Below are positions 41,770 to 50,897 of a stretch of DNA of 64,000 nt, one piece after another (the stretch's first letter is position 1; each line of letters begins with the position of its first letter). The notes below the pieces were generated by a model that did not search any database, had not been told where the DNA came from, and saw nothing but the letters and a program-made list of their open reading frames with translations. The stretch is from the NCBI GenBank assembly GCA_006969625.1, contig CP030885.1:1488001-1552000 (forward strand). Reading direction: 5' to 3'. Source of the stretch: Rhodospirillaceae bacterium. Lineage in GTDB: Bacteria; Pseudomonadota; Alphaproteobacteria; Kiloniellales; DSM-21159. A program made the translations under genes and the position numbers.

Positions 41770-43806
41770 TCACTGGCAGGCCAGGCATTCCTCGTAGTCG
41801 ACGCGCACCGGCGCGACCGGCTGGTCGGCGCCGTTGACCTTGCCGACGAGCGGGACGGCGGCCGCCGAGACACCCTCCAGCGCCTTCTCGCTGCTCTGGT
41901 GGCTCTCGGCGCGCAGCACCGAGCGCGAGCGGCAGTAGTAGAGGCTCTTGACGCCCTTCTTCCAGGCCAGCAGGTGGATCTGGTGCAGGTCGCGCTTGTG
42001 CACGTCGGCCGGCAGGAAGAGGTTGAGCGACTGCGCCTGGCAGACATAGGGCGCGCGGTCGGCGGCGTGCTCGATCAGCCAGCGCTGGTCGATCTCGAAG
42101 GCGGTCTTGAAGACGTCCTTCTCGTGGTCGTCCAGGAAGTCCAGGTGCCGGACCGAGCCCTCGTTGACGGTGATCGAGGACCAGACCTCCTCGCTGTTCT
42201 GCCCCTTCTCTTCAAGCAGCGCCTCCAGGTGGCGGTTGCGCACGTGGAAGGAGCCGGAGAGCGTCTTGTGGGTGTAGGCGTTGCCGACGAAGGGCTCGAT
42301 CCCCGGCGAGGCGCCGCCGCAGATGATCGAGATCGAGGCGGTCGGCGCGATCGCCAGCTTGTGGCTGAAGCGCTCCGCCAGGCCGTGCTCGGCGGCGTCC
42401 GGGCAGGCGCCGCGCTCGTGCGCCAGTTTTCTGGAGGCGGCGTCGGCCTGGGCGCGCACCTGCTTGAAGATGCGCAGGTTCCAGGACTTGGCGACGGCGC
42501 TCTCGAAGGGAATGCGGTGCTTCTGCAGCAGCGAGTGGAAGCCCATGACGCCGAGCCCGACCGAGCGCTCGCGCATCGCCGAGTACTTGGCGCGGGCCAT
42601 GTGGTCGGGCGCGCGCTCGATGAAGTCCTGCAACACGTTGTCGAGGAAGCGCATGACATCCTCGACCAGGCCGCTGGCGTCCTTCCACTCCTCCCAGGTC
42701 TCCAGGTTTAGCGACGAGAGGCAGCAGACGGCGGTGCGGTCCTCGCCCAGGTGGTCGCGCCCAGTCGGCAGCGTGATCTCGCTGCACAGGTTGGACATCT
42801 TCACCTTCAGGCCGGACAGCTTGTGGTGTTCCGGCTGGGCGGCGGCGACATGGTCGCCGTAGATGATGTAGGGCTCGCCGGTCTCGACCCGCGCGGTCAG
42901 GATGCGGATCCACAGGTCGCGCGCCTTGAGGGTGCGCTGGACCGTGCCGTCCTTGGGGCTCTTCAGCGCCCAGAGCTCGTCGTCGACCACCGCGCGCATG
43001 AAGTCGTTGGTGACTACCACGCCGTGGTGCAGGTTGAGCGCCTTGCGGTTGGGGTCGCCGCCGGTCGGCCGGCGCATCTCGACGAACTCCTCGATCTCCG
43101 GATGGTCGATCTGCAGGTAGCAGGCGGCCGAGCCGCGGCGCAGCGAACCCTGGCTGATCGCCAGCGTCAGGCTGTCCATGACGCGGATGAAGGGGATCAC
43201 GCCGCTGGTCTTGCCGATGCCGCCGACGGTCTCGCCGATCGAGCGCAGGTTGCCCCAGTAGCTGCCGATGCCGCCGCCCTTGGCGGCCAGCCAGACGTTC
43301 TCGTTCCAAAGCCCGACGATGCCGTCCAGGCTGTCCTGCGCCTCGTTGAGGAAGCAGGAGATCGGCAGGCCGCGGCTGGTGCCGCCGTTGGACAGCACCG
43401 GCGTCGCCGGCATGAACCAGAGGCGCGAGATGGCGTCGTAGAGGCGCTGGGCGTGGGCGGAGTCGTCGGCGAAGTGCGCGGCGACACGGGCGAAGAGGTC
43501 CTGGTAGGACTCGCCCGGCATCAGATAGCGGTCGCTCAGCGTCGCCTTGCCGAAGTCGGTCAGCAGCGCGTCCCGGCTGCGGTCCATGCGCACGCGAATG
43601 CCGCGCTCGTTCTGGAAGGTGTCGCGAATCTGGTCGCCGCTGTCGAGCAGGGCCTCGGCCTCCGGGGCCGAGGCGGCGGTTTCGTCCACAGGCTTATCCA
43701 GAGCCCGTCGCGGCGCCTCGGCCGCCTCGGCCAGGGCGCTGCCGCCGCCGGTCTCGGCGCGGAAAACCGCGGGGGATTGCCCGGAAAAACCCGCAGAACC
43801 GTCCAT
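41770..43806 (-). CDS. nrdA: Ribonucleoside-diphosphate reductase alpha subunit, class I
   Basis: 678 aa from ATG 43806 (GGGAGGG upstream). Catalytic features: first redox Cys in GLPISCFLNEA, radical-site block NLCSEI (Asn, Cys, Glu), the second redox Cys in TAVCCLSSLNL, and a C-terminal CLACQ pair for re-reduction. The length and about 65 disordered N-terminal residues leave no room for a normal ATP-cone, so dATP feedback may be missing. Makes deoxyribonucleotides with a beta subunit not encoded in the window. It borders the island. Confidence 0.9.
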   Translation of the reverse strand: MDGSAGFSGQSPAVFRAETGGGSALAEAAEAPRRALDKPVDETAASAPEAEALLDSGDQIRDTFQNERGIRVRMDRSRDALLTDFGKATLSDRYLMPGESYQDLFARVAAHFADDSAHAQRLYDAISRLWFMPATPVLSNGGTSRGLPISCFLNEAQDSLDGIVGLWNENVWLAAKGGGIGSYWGNLRSIGETVGGIGKTSGVIPFIRVMDSLTLAISQGSLRRGSAACYLQIDHPEIEEFVEMRRPTGGDPNRKALNLHHGVVVTNDFMRAVVDDELWALKSPKDGTVQRTLKARDLWIRILTARVETGEPYIIYGDHVAAAQPEHHKLSGLKVKMSNLCSEITLPTGRDHLGEDRTAVCCLSSLNLETWEEWKDASGLVEDVMRFLDNVLQDFIERAPDHMARAKYSAMRERSVGLGVMGFHSLLQKHRIPFESAVAKSWNLRIFKQVRAQADAASRKLAHERGACPDAAEHGLAERFSHKLAIAPTASISIICGGASPGIEPFVGNAYTHKTLSGSFHVRNRHLEALLEEKGQNSEEVWSSITVNEGSVRHLDFLDDHEKDVFKTAFEIDQRWLIEHAADRAPYVCQAQSLNLFLPADVHKRDLHQIHLLAWKKGVKSLYYCRSRSVLRAESHQSSEKALEGVSAAAVPLVGKVNGADQPVAPVRVDYEECLACQ

Positions 43807-43859
43807 CTGACAACCCTCCCTGTCCCCGTTCGCGCAAGGCTGTGGAAAACGCCCGCTGT

Positions 43860-43926
43860 GCACAAGATTTGGTGTCGGCCCCCACCGACATCACGAAATC
43901 TAGCCTACGTGACGCCTCCATGTCAC
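43860..43926 (-). promoter_or_regulatory. nrdA promoter with candidate NrdR box
   Basis: Reading leftward: GTGACA (43926-43921), 18 bp, TAGATT (43902-43897), then ACACCAAATCTTGTGC at 43875-43860, which matches 12 of 16 positions of the NrdR box consensus. TGTCGG/CCGACA (43873-43890) forms an additional dyad. All lie between nrdA and the divergent SRAP gene. Only one NrdR box was seen, while two are usual. Confidence 0.4.
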
Positions 43927-44013
43927 CCGGAAATCGCAGCTCCGGCGGCCCGCGCCCGCATCGCCCGCAGCCTCGCGTGGACGCCGGCCGGCGCCCGGCC
44001 TAACCTCTGCGGC

Positions 44014-44778
44014 ATGTGCGGCCGCTACACCCTGACCAGCCCGGCGGAGAGCCTGCGCGAGGCCTTCGGCTTCGTGGAAATCCCCAATCTGCCGGCGCGC
44101 GCCAACATCGCCCCCGGGCAGGAGGTGCTGGCCGTGCGGCTGCGCGACGCCGAAGGCGAAGAGGACGGTCGGCGCCACGCCGTCTGGCTGAAGTGGGGCC
44201 TGGTCCCGTTCTGGGCGGAGGATGCCGCCATCGGCAACCGCATGATCAACGCGCGCGCCGAGTCCGCGGCCGAGAAGCCGGCCTTCCGCCAGGCCTTCGC
44301 CAAGCGCCGCTGCCTGATCCCGGCCGACGGCTTCTACGAGTGGAAGACGCTGGAGGGCGGCGGCAAGAAGCCGGTCAAGCAGCCCTATCGCGCGACCCTG
44401 GCCGACGGTGCGCCCTTCGCCTTCGCCGGCCTGTGGGAGCGCAACACCAAGGTGGCCCAGGGGACAGGGGGCGAGCCGCTGGAGACCTGCACCATCCTGA
44501 CTACGGACGCCAACGCCGCGCTGCGCCATATCCATCACCGCATGCCGGTGATCCTGCCGCCGGACGCCTTGGCGACCTGGCTCGACCCGCAGGCCACGCG
44601 CACCGACCTGGAGGCGCTGCTGCGGCCCTATCCGGCCGAGGCGATGCGCTGCCACCCGGTCTCGACCAGGGTCAACAGTGTCGCCAACGACGATCCGGGC
44701 CTGCTGGAGGAGGTGGCGCCGGCCGGTGGCGCGGTGCCGGCCGAGGCCGCCGACCCCCAGCAGGGCCGCCTGTTCTAG
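44014..44778 (+). CDS. SRAP-domain protein (HMCES/YedK), abasic-site protection
   Basis: 254 aa. Starts MCGRYTL with the catalytic Cys2 exposed after Met removal; the conserved Asn in NARAES, Glu in GFYEWK and His in HHRMPVIL are present. SRAP proteins crosslink to abasic sites in single-stranded DNA and shield them from error-prone repair. It diverges from nrdA. The acidic/Ala-rich C-terminus is variable in the family. Confidence 0.92.
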   Translation: MCGRYTLTSPAESLREAFGFVEIPNLPARANIAPGQEVLAVRLRDAEGEEDGRRHAVWLKWGLVPFWAEDAAIGNRMINARAESAAEKPAFRQAFAKRRCLIPADGFYEWKTLEGGGKKPVKQPYRATLADGAPFAFAGLWERNTKVAQGTGGEPLETCTILTTDANAALRHIHHRMPVILPPDALATWLDPQATRTDLEALLRPYPAEAMRCHPVSTRVNSVANDDPGLLEEVAPAGGAVPAEAADPQQGRLF

Positions 44779-44780
44779 CC

Positions 44781-46070
44781 GTGGCCGTGGCGACGCAAGC
44801 GCGGGCGGCGCTGCCGCACCCGCGCCGCCTCGACGCGGCGGCGCGCGAAGCGCTGCTGCGCCGGCTGCTGCGGCGACGGCACCTGGCCGCGGCCGAGCGA
44901 TTCTGCCGCGCCTGGAGCGAGCTCGACCCGGCGGCCGAAGCGCCGGTCACCGCCCGCGCCGCGCTGCTCCGCCACGCCGGGCGCGTCGAGGAGGCGAGCG
45001 GCCTGACGCGCAGCTACTTCGCGCGCCATCCGCTGCGCCTGGCGTCTGACGCTGGAGGACGCCCGGCCATCCTCAAGCTGCGCTGCCTGGACCGCGCCTA
45101 CTACATGCTGGGCGAACGCGGCGCCGGCGGGCTGAAGGTCAAGCTGCGCGGCGGCCACTACTCGACGGCCCATCTGCTCGCGCGCGGCCGGCTCGCCGTC
45201 CACCGCCTGACCGTGATCGGCGAGACGCCGCCCGCGGTCGCATTGCCGCCCGTCGGCCTGGCGCTGAACACCCTCGGTGACGCCGACATGGCGCCCGAGG
45301 GCCTGCGCGGCCTGGCCCGGCTCCTCGCTGCGCATCCGGAGCTCCCGGTGATCAACCGGCCGGATCGGGTGGCGCTGACCAGCCGCGACGGTAACCACCG
45401 CCGTATCGACCCGCTGCCCGGCTTCGCCTTTCCGCGCACCGAGCGGTTCCGGTGCCGTCCGGAGGCGACGCCCGCGGAGGCCGCCAACCTGGTGGCGGCG
45501 CGCGGCTTCGGCTGGCCGCTGATCGTGCGCGAGACGGGCACCCAGACGGCGCGCAGCGTCGCCCTGGTCGGCGGCACCGAGGAACTGACGGCCTACTTCG
45601 CCGGCACCGCGGCCGAGGAATTCTACCTGATCGCCTTCCGCGACTGCGCGATGCGCGGGCCGGGCGGCGAGCGCTGGTACAACAAGAAGCGGATGTTCGC
45701 CATCGACGGCCGCCTCTATCCGGTGGTCTCGCACATCGACGGGGTCTGGAACGTGCACGGCTCCAACCGCCTGAAGGTGATGGCGGCGAACCCCTGGATG
45801 ACGGCGCAGGAGCGTGCCTTCCTGGAGGACCCCAAGGTGGTGCTGGGGGCGGCGGCCTACGCCCGCCTGGAAGGCCTCGTGGCTTTGGTCGGGCTGGAGT
45901 GGTTCGGCTTCGACTTCACCCAGCTCGACGACGGCACCCTGCTGGTCTTCGAGCTGAACGCGGCGATGCGGCATTCCTACCGCCATGCCGCCAACTTCCG
46001 CTACATGCGCCCGCACATGGACGCCATCGGCGCCGCCTTCCAGCGCATGATCGAGACGCGTCTGAAGTGA
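44781..46070 (+). CDS. ATP-grasp-like protein of unknown function
   Basis: 429 aa from GTG 44781 (GTG 44787 also possible), 2 bp after the SRAP gene. The N-terminal about 100 residues are helical and repeat-like. From about 200 the pattern fits ATP-grasp: INRPDRVALTSRDGN, RGFGWPLIVRETGTQTARSVALV as the nucleotide-clamp strand, and FGFDFTQLDDGTLLVFELNAAM as the metal-binding acidic end. The ligase substrate is unknown. Possibly co-transcribed with the SRAP gene. Confidence 0.6.
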   Translation: MAVATQARAALPHPRRLDAAAREALLRRLLRRRHLAAAERFCRAWSELDPAAEAPVTARAALLRHAGRVEEASGLTRSYFARHPLRLASDAGGRPAILKLRCLDRAYYMLGERGAGGLKVKLRGGHYSTAHLLARGRLAVHRLTVIGETPPAVALPPVGLALNTLGDADMAPEGLRGLARLLAAHPELPVINRPDRVALTSRDGNHRRIDPLPGFAFPRTERFRCRPEATPAEAANLVAARGFGWPLIVRETGTQTARSVALVGGTEELTAYFAGTAAEEFYLIAFRDCAMRGPGGERWYNKKRMFAIDGRLYPVVSHIDGVWNVHGSNRLKVMAANPWMTAQERAFLEDPKVVLGAAAYARLEGLVALVGLEWFGFDFTQLDDGTLLVFELNAAMRHSYRHAANFRYMRPHMDAIGAAFQRMIETRLK

Positions 46071-46114
46071 GTCGCAAATCCTCCCAGCCTTATCGAGCGA
46101 GAACCTGAAACGCG

Positions 46115-46140
46115 AGACGGCCCCGCCGAGGCGGGGCCGT
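46115..46140. terminator. Bidirectional terminator-like hairpin between converging genes
   Basis: Perfect 12-bp arms at 46115-46126 and 46129-46140 lie between the ATP-grasp-like gene (+) and gabD (-). Stem very GC-rich, T-runs weak on both sides. Confidence 0.6.
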
Positions 46141-46165
46141 CGCAGCACTTCAAAGGCGCGGGCGG

Positions 46166-47653
46166 TCAGACGCCGCCCATGCACATGTACTTGATCTCCA
46201 GGAAGTCCTCGATGCCGTACTTCGAGCCCTCGCGGCCGACGCCGGATTCCTTGACGCCGCCGAAGGGGGCAACCTCGGTGGAGATGATGCCGGTGTTGAT
46301 GCCGACGATGCCGCTTTCCAGGCCCTCGCCGACGCGCCAGATGCGGCCGAGGTCGCGGGCGTAGAAGTAGCTGGCGAGGCCGAACTCCGTGTCGTTGGCC
46401 AGGGCGATGCCCTCTTCTTCGGTCTTGAAGCGGAACAGCGGGGCGACCGGGCCGAAGGTCTCCTCGCGGGTCACCTTCATGTCTGTGGTCACCTCCGTCA
46501 GCAGGGTCGGCTGGAAGAAGGTGCCGCCCAGGTCGTGCGGCGCGCCGCCGACGGCGATGCGCGCGCCCTTGCCGGTGGCGTCGGCAACATGCTCCTTGAC
46601 CTTCTCCAGCGCCGCCGCGTCGATCAGCGGGCCCTGGCTGACGCCCTCCTCCAGGCCGTAGCCGACCTTCAGGCCCTTGACCTTCTCGGCCAGCTTGGCG
46701 GCGAAGGCGTCATAGACCGCGTCCTGCACGTAGATGCGGTTGGCGCACACGCAGGTCTGGCCGGAGTTGCGGAACTTGCACATCATGGCGCCTTCGACGG
46801 CGGCATCCAGGTCGGCGTCGTCGAACACCAGGAAGGGTGCGTTGCCGCCCAGCTCCATCGAGACCTTCTTCACCGTCTTGGCCGACTGCTCCATCAGCAG
46901 CTTGCCGACCTCGGTGGAGCCGGTGAAGGTCAGCTTGCGCACGATCGGGTTGCCGGTCATCTCGCCGCCGATCTCCCGCGCCGAGCCGGTGACGACGTTG
47001 ATCACGCCCTTGGGGATGCCGGCGCGCTCGGCCAGCGCGCACAGCGCCAGGGCGGAGTAGGGGGTCTGGCTGGCCGGCTTGATGACGATCGGGCAACCGG
47101 CGGCCAGCGCCGGGCCGGCCTTGCGGGTGATCATCGCGTTGGGGAAGTTCCAGGGCGTGATCGCCGCCACCACGCCGACCGGCTGCTTGATGACGACGAT
47201 GCGCTTGTCGCCTTGGTGGCCGGGGATGACGTCGCCGTAGATGCGCTTGGCCTCCTCGGCAAACCACTCGATGAAGCTGGCGCCGTAGGCGATTTCGCCG
47301 CGCGACTCGGTCAGCGGCTTGCCCTGCTCCATGGTCATCAGGACCGCCAGGTCCTCCTGGTTCGCCATCATCAGGTCGAACCAGGTGCGCAGGATGTTGG
47401 CGCGCTCCTTGGCGGTCTTGGCGCGCCAGGCCGGCCAGGCGGCCTCGGCCGCCTCGATGGCGCGGCGGGTCTCGGCGGCGCCCATTTTCGGCACGCTGCC
47501 CAGGGTCTCGCCGGTCGCCGGGTTGGTCACCTCCAGCGTCGCGCCGCCGTCGGCGTCGACCCAGGCGCCGTCGATGTAGCACTGCTGGCGGAACAGGTCG
47601 GGGTCGGAAAGCTGCGGGCCGCCGACCGGCTCGATCTTGACGGACAGGCTCAT
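46166..47653 (-). CDS. gabD: Succinate-semialdehyde dehydrogenase
   Basis: 495 aa. Aldehyde dehydrogenase family: TPWNFPNAMITRKAGPALAAGC cofactor region, general base Glu in MELGGNAPFLVFDDADLD, nucleophile Cys in NSGQTCVCANR (double Cys as in GabD), and the C-terminal GVKESGVGREGSKYGIEDFLEIKY. Converts succinate semialdehyde to succinate with NAD(P), in GABA and related catabolism. No GABA transaminase in the window. Related aldehyde substrates cannot be excluded. Confidence 0.88.
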   Translation of the reverse strand: MSLSVKIEPVGGPQLSDPDLFRQQCYIDGAWVDADGGATLEVTNPATGETLGSVPKMGAAETRRAIEAAEAAWPAWRAKTAKERANILRTWFDLMMANQEDLAVLMTMEQGKPLTESRGEIAYGASFIEWFAEEAKRIYGDVIPGHQGDKRIVVIKQPVGVVAAITPWNFPNAMITRKAGPALAAGCPIVIKPASQTPYSALALCALAERAGIPKGVINVVTGSAREIGGEMTGNPIVRKLTFTGSTEVGKLLMEQSAKTVKKVSMELGGNAPFLVFDDADLDAAVEGAMMCKFRNSGQTCVCANRIYVQDAVYDAFAAKLAEKVKGLKVGYGLEEGVSQGPLIDAAALEKVKEHVADATGKGARIAVGGAPHDLGGTFFQPTLLTEVTTDMKVTREETFGPVAPLFRFKTEEEGIALANDTEFGLASYFYARDLGRIWRVGEGLESGIVGINTGIISTEVAPFGGVKESGVGREGSKYGIEDFLEIKYMCMGGV

Positions 47654-47790
47654 GGGTCTCCTCCTCGTGAGCGTGATTGGGCCCCGCGCGACGCCGGCGA
47701 GCCGGGCGCGGGCCAGGGGATCCGATCCGCCGCCGACTATAGAAGCCTAAACGCTTGCGGCGAAAGGTTTGGTGGCGCGGCAGCCGCCGC

Positions 47791-48402
47791 TCAGGCGGGG
47801 ATGTCGGCCACGCTTTCGACGATCGTCGCGAAACGGTCGCCCAGGGCTGCCAGTTCCGCCCGCTGCACCTGCTCCGCCTTTACGATGCCGCCGGCGCCGT
47901 CCGGCAGGTCGCGGGTGGCGCATGCGGCGGCGACGACGGTGGTGCGGTAGCCCAGGTCGGTGGCGGCGCGCACGGTCGAACTGACGCACATGTGGGTCAT
48001 GAAGCCGGCGACCACCAGGGTCTTGACGCCGGCCTCCTGCAGACGCTCGTGCAGCTCGGTGCCGGCGAAGCCGTTGGGCAGCGTCTTCGTCACCACCGGC
48101 TCCGCGCCGACCGGAAGCACCGGCTCGGCGATGGCATAGGCCGTGGTCTCCGGGTCGAACAGGCCGCCGGCCTTGCCCTTGTGGCGCACGTGGATGACCG
48201 GCCGGCCGGCCTGCCGCGCCGCGCTCAGCAGCTTCGCACCCTCGGCCAGCGCGGCCTCGACGCCCGGCAGCGGCAGCCGCCCGTCGACGTACTCGCGCTG
48301 GGCGTCGATCAGCACCACGGCGGATTCGGACAGCGCCGGCGGCGTCGCCGGCGCGCCGGCCATGGCCAGAAGGGTTTGCGGCGCGGAACGGGGCGCGGAC
48401 AT
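47791..48402 (-). CDS. Isochorismatase-family cysteine hydrolase
   Basis: 203 aa from ATG 48402, chosen for AGGAG upstream. The triad of the family is visible: Asp in AVVLIDAQREY, Lys in HVRHKGKAG, Cys in AGFMTHMCVSSTVRAATDLGY. Members hydrolyse isochorismate, nicotinamide, or N-carbamoyl amides; the real substrate here cannot be read. It stands alone, 137 bp downstream of the next gene's territory. Confidence 0.85.
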   Translation of the reverse strand: MSAPRSAPQTLLAMAGAPATPPALSESAVVLIDAQREYVDGRLPLPGVEAALAEGAKLLSAARQAGRPVIHVRHKGKAGGLFDPETTAYAIAEPVLPVGAEPVVTKTLPNGFAGTELHERLQEAGVKTLVVAGFMTHMCVSSTVRAATDLGYRTTVVAAACATRDLPDGAGGIVKAEQVQRAELAALGDRFATIVESVADIPA

Positions 48403-48558
48403 AAGGGAACTCCTGATCGGGCTGAAGAAGACGAGACGTTGTTGGGCGCGGGCGGGCAACAATGCGAGCCTTCGCATACTGCCGAGCACGCTAGCAAGTC
48501 CGGCCGGGCGGACGAAAGGGCTTGGCCGGCAAGCTCCCGAGAAGAACTTGTGACGCGG

Positions 48559-49068
48559 CTATGTCCCCAGCGTCTTCTCCCAGAACTCCGCCTTGCCGGT
48601 TGCCGGGTCGAGCTCGTAGCCGGCGAAGCCGAAGCTGCGGTAGGCGGCCTTGGCGGTGGCGTTGGCCTCGAGGACTTCCAGGGTGATCTTGCAGCAACCG
48701 CGGGCGCGCGCCTCGTCTTCCACCGCCTGCAGCAGGCGCCGGGCCAGGCCGCGCCCGCGGAAGGCCGGCGCGACAGCGAGGTCGTGGATGTTGACCAGCG
48801 GCGCCGCGGCGAAGGTCGAAAAGCCCTCGACACAGTTGGCGAGGCCGGCCGGCTGGCCGTCCAGGTAGCAGAGCAGGGTGAAGCAGTGCGGCCGCTTGGC
48901 CAGCTCCGGCACCAGCCTTTCCTTCGTCCCTTCGTCCAGGGGCGCGCCGCCGCCCATTGGGTCGCGGGCGTAGGCCTCGAGCAGGGCGAGCAGGTCGGCG
49001 GCGTGCCGCGGGTTGCCGTAGTCGGCGCGGACGATCTCCACCCGGCCCTCGGACTCCGTCCCGCTCAC
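48559..49068 (-). CDS. GNAT-family N-acetyltransferase
   Basis: 169 aa from GTG 49068 overlapping the glmS stop (GTGA). The acetyl-CoA motif A is VAPAFRGRGLARRLLQAVEDEARARGC and the following LEVLEANATAKAAYRSFGF is motif B. Transferred substrate unknown. Being last in the glmU-glmS operon suggests, but does not show, action on an amino sugar or cell-wall precursor. Confidence 0.85.
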   Translation of the reverse strand: MSGTESEGRVEIVRADYGNPRHAADLLALLEAYARDPMGGGAPLDEGTKERLVPELAKRPHCFTLLCYLDGQPAGLANCVEGFSTFAAAPLVNIHDLAVAPAFRGRGLARRLLQAVEDEARARGCCKITLEVLEANATAKAAYRSFGFAGYELDPATGKAEFWEKTLGT

Positions 49069-50888
49069 TCGACCGTCACCGATTTGGCCAGGTTGCGCGG
49101 CTGGTCGACGTCGGTGCCCTTGACCACGGCCGTATGGTAGGCGAGGAGCTGCGCCGGCACGGCGTAGAGGATCGGCGCCACCAGGGCGTCGACCTCGGGC
49201 ACGGTGATCACGTGCGCCGCCTGGTGGCCGGCCCGTTCGGCGCCCCTCGGGTCGGTGATCAGGACGACGCGCCCGCCGCGCGCCGTCACTTCCGAGAGAT
49301 TGCTGACCGTCTTCTCGAACAGCGGCCCGCTGGGCGCCATGACGATCACCGGCACCAGCTCGTCGATCAGCGCGATCGGCCCGTGCTTCATCTCGCCTGC
49401 CGCATAGCCTTCGGCGTGAATGTAGCTGATTTCCTTCAGCTTCAGCGCCCCCTCCAGGGCCAGGGGGTACATCACGCCGCGGCCCAGGTAGAGCACGTCG
49501 CGCGCCTCGGCCAGCTCGTGGGCGATCGCCTGGATCGCCTCGTCGTGGTTCAGCACCTCGGCGCTGCGCGCCGGCACCTCGGTCAGCGCGCCGGTGAGCT
49601 CGCCGGCGCGCTCGGCGTCGATGGCGCCGCGGGCGCGGGCGGCGGCGACGGTCAGGCAGGCCAGCACGGTGAGCTGGGTGGTGAAGGCCTTGGTCGAGGC
49701 GACGCCGATCTCCGGCCCGGCGAGGGTCGGCAGCACGGCGTCGGACTCGCGGGCGATGGCGCTTTCCGGCTGGTTGACCACGGAGACGATGGCCTGGCCC
49801 TGCGTGCGGGCGTAGCGCAGCGCGGCCAGGGTGTCGATCGTCTCGCCCGACTGGCTGATGAACAGCGCCGCGCCGCCCTGCGGCATCGGCGCCTCGCGGT
49901 AGCGGAACTCGCTGGCGATATCCAGCTCCACCGGCAGGCGGGCGATCTGCTCGAACCAGTACTTGCCGACCATGCCGGCATAGTAGGCGGTGCCGCAGGC
50001 GGCCAACGTCAGGCGCGGCACGGCGGCGAAGTCGAGCGGCAGCGCGGGCAGGGCGACCTGGCGGGTCTGCGGGTTGACGAAGACCTGCAGGGTATCGCCG
50101 ATCACCGCCGGCTGCTCGAAGATCTCCTTCTGCATGAAGTGGCGGTACTGGCCCTTGCCGATCAGCGCGCCGGACAGCGCCGTCTGGGTGACGGCGCGTT
50201 CGACGGGCGCGCCCTCGGCGTCGAAGATCTCGGCGCCACTCTCGCTCAGCACCGCCCAGTCGCCCTCCTCCAGGTAGCAGATGCGGCTGGTCAGCGAGGC
50301 GAGGCTGAGCGCGTCGGAGCCGAGGTACATCTCGCCGTCGCCGAAGCCGACGGCCAGCGGACTGCCGCGGCGCGCGCCGATCATCAGGTCGTGCCGGCCG
50401 GCGAAGACGATGGCCAGCGCGAAGGCGCCCTCCAGGCGGTTCAGCGCCGCGCCGACCGCCTCCTGCGGCGACATCTGGCGCTCCAGGCAACTGTCGACCA
50501 GGTGGACGACGACCTCGGTGTCGGTCTCGGTCTCGAAGACGTGGCCGGCCGCCTCCAGCTCGCAGCGCAGTTCCTGGAAGTTCTCGATGATGCCGTTGTG
50601 GACCAGTGCCACCCGCTCGTTGGCGTGGGGGTGGGCGTTGGCCTCGCTCGGCCGGCCGTGGGTCGCCCAGCGGGTGTGGCCGATGCCGACCGTGCCGGCC
50701 AGTGGCTGGCGCTTGAGCAGTGCCGTCAGGTTGGTCAGCTTGCCCTCGGCCCGGCGCCGGTCGATGCGGCCGTTCACCAGCGTCGCCATGCCGGCGGAAT
50801 CGTAGCCGCGGTACTCCAGCCGCTTCAGCCCGTCCAGCAGCAGAGGTGCCACCGGCGCCTTGCCGAGAATGCCCAGGATCCCGCACAT
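49065..50888 (-). CDS. glmS: Glutamine-fructose-6-phosphate aminotransferase
   Basis: 607 aa, full length. MCGILG gives the N-terminal nucleophile Cys of the glutaminase domain (GNAT-independent, residues 1-240). Two SIS sugar-isomerase domains follow, with FISQSGETIDTLAALR, VASTKAFTTQ and the C-terminal YAVPAQLLAYHTAVVKGTDVDQPRNLAKSVTVE. Makes glucosamine-6-phosphate for peptidoglycan and lipopolysaccharide. Starts 9 bp after glmU; no glmS ribozyme seen. Confidence 0.96.
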   Translation of the reverse strand: MCGILGILGKAPVAPLLLDGLKRLEYRGYDSAGMATLVNGRIDRRRAEGKLTNLTALLKRQPLAGTVGIGHTRWATHGRPSEANAHPHANERVALVHNGIIENFQELRCELEAAGHVFETETDTEVVVHLVDSCLERQMSPQEAVGAALNRLEGAFALAIVFAGRHDLMIGARRGSPLAVGFGDGEMYLGSDALSLASLTSRICYLEEGDWAVLSESGAEIFDAEGAPVERAVTQTALSGALIGKGQYRHFMQKEIFEQPAVIGDTLQVFVNPQTRQVALPALPLDFAAVPRLTLAACGTAYYAGMVGKYWFEQIARLPVELDIASEFRYREAPMPQGGAALFISQSGETIDTLAALRYARTQGQAIVSVVNQPESAIARESDAVLPTLAGPEIGVASTKAFTTQLTVLACLTVAAARARGAIDAERAGELTGALTEVPARSAEVLNHDEAIQAIAHELAEARDVLYLGRGVMYPLALEGALKLKEISYIHAEGYAAGEMKHGPIALIDELVPVIVMAPSGPLFEKTVSNLSEVTARGGRVVLITDPRGAERAGHQAAHVITVPEVDALVAPILYAVPAQLLAYHTAVVKGTDVDQPRNLAKSVTVE

Positions 50889-50897
50889 GCCCCGTCG

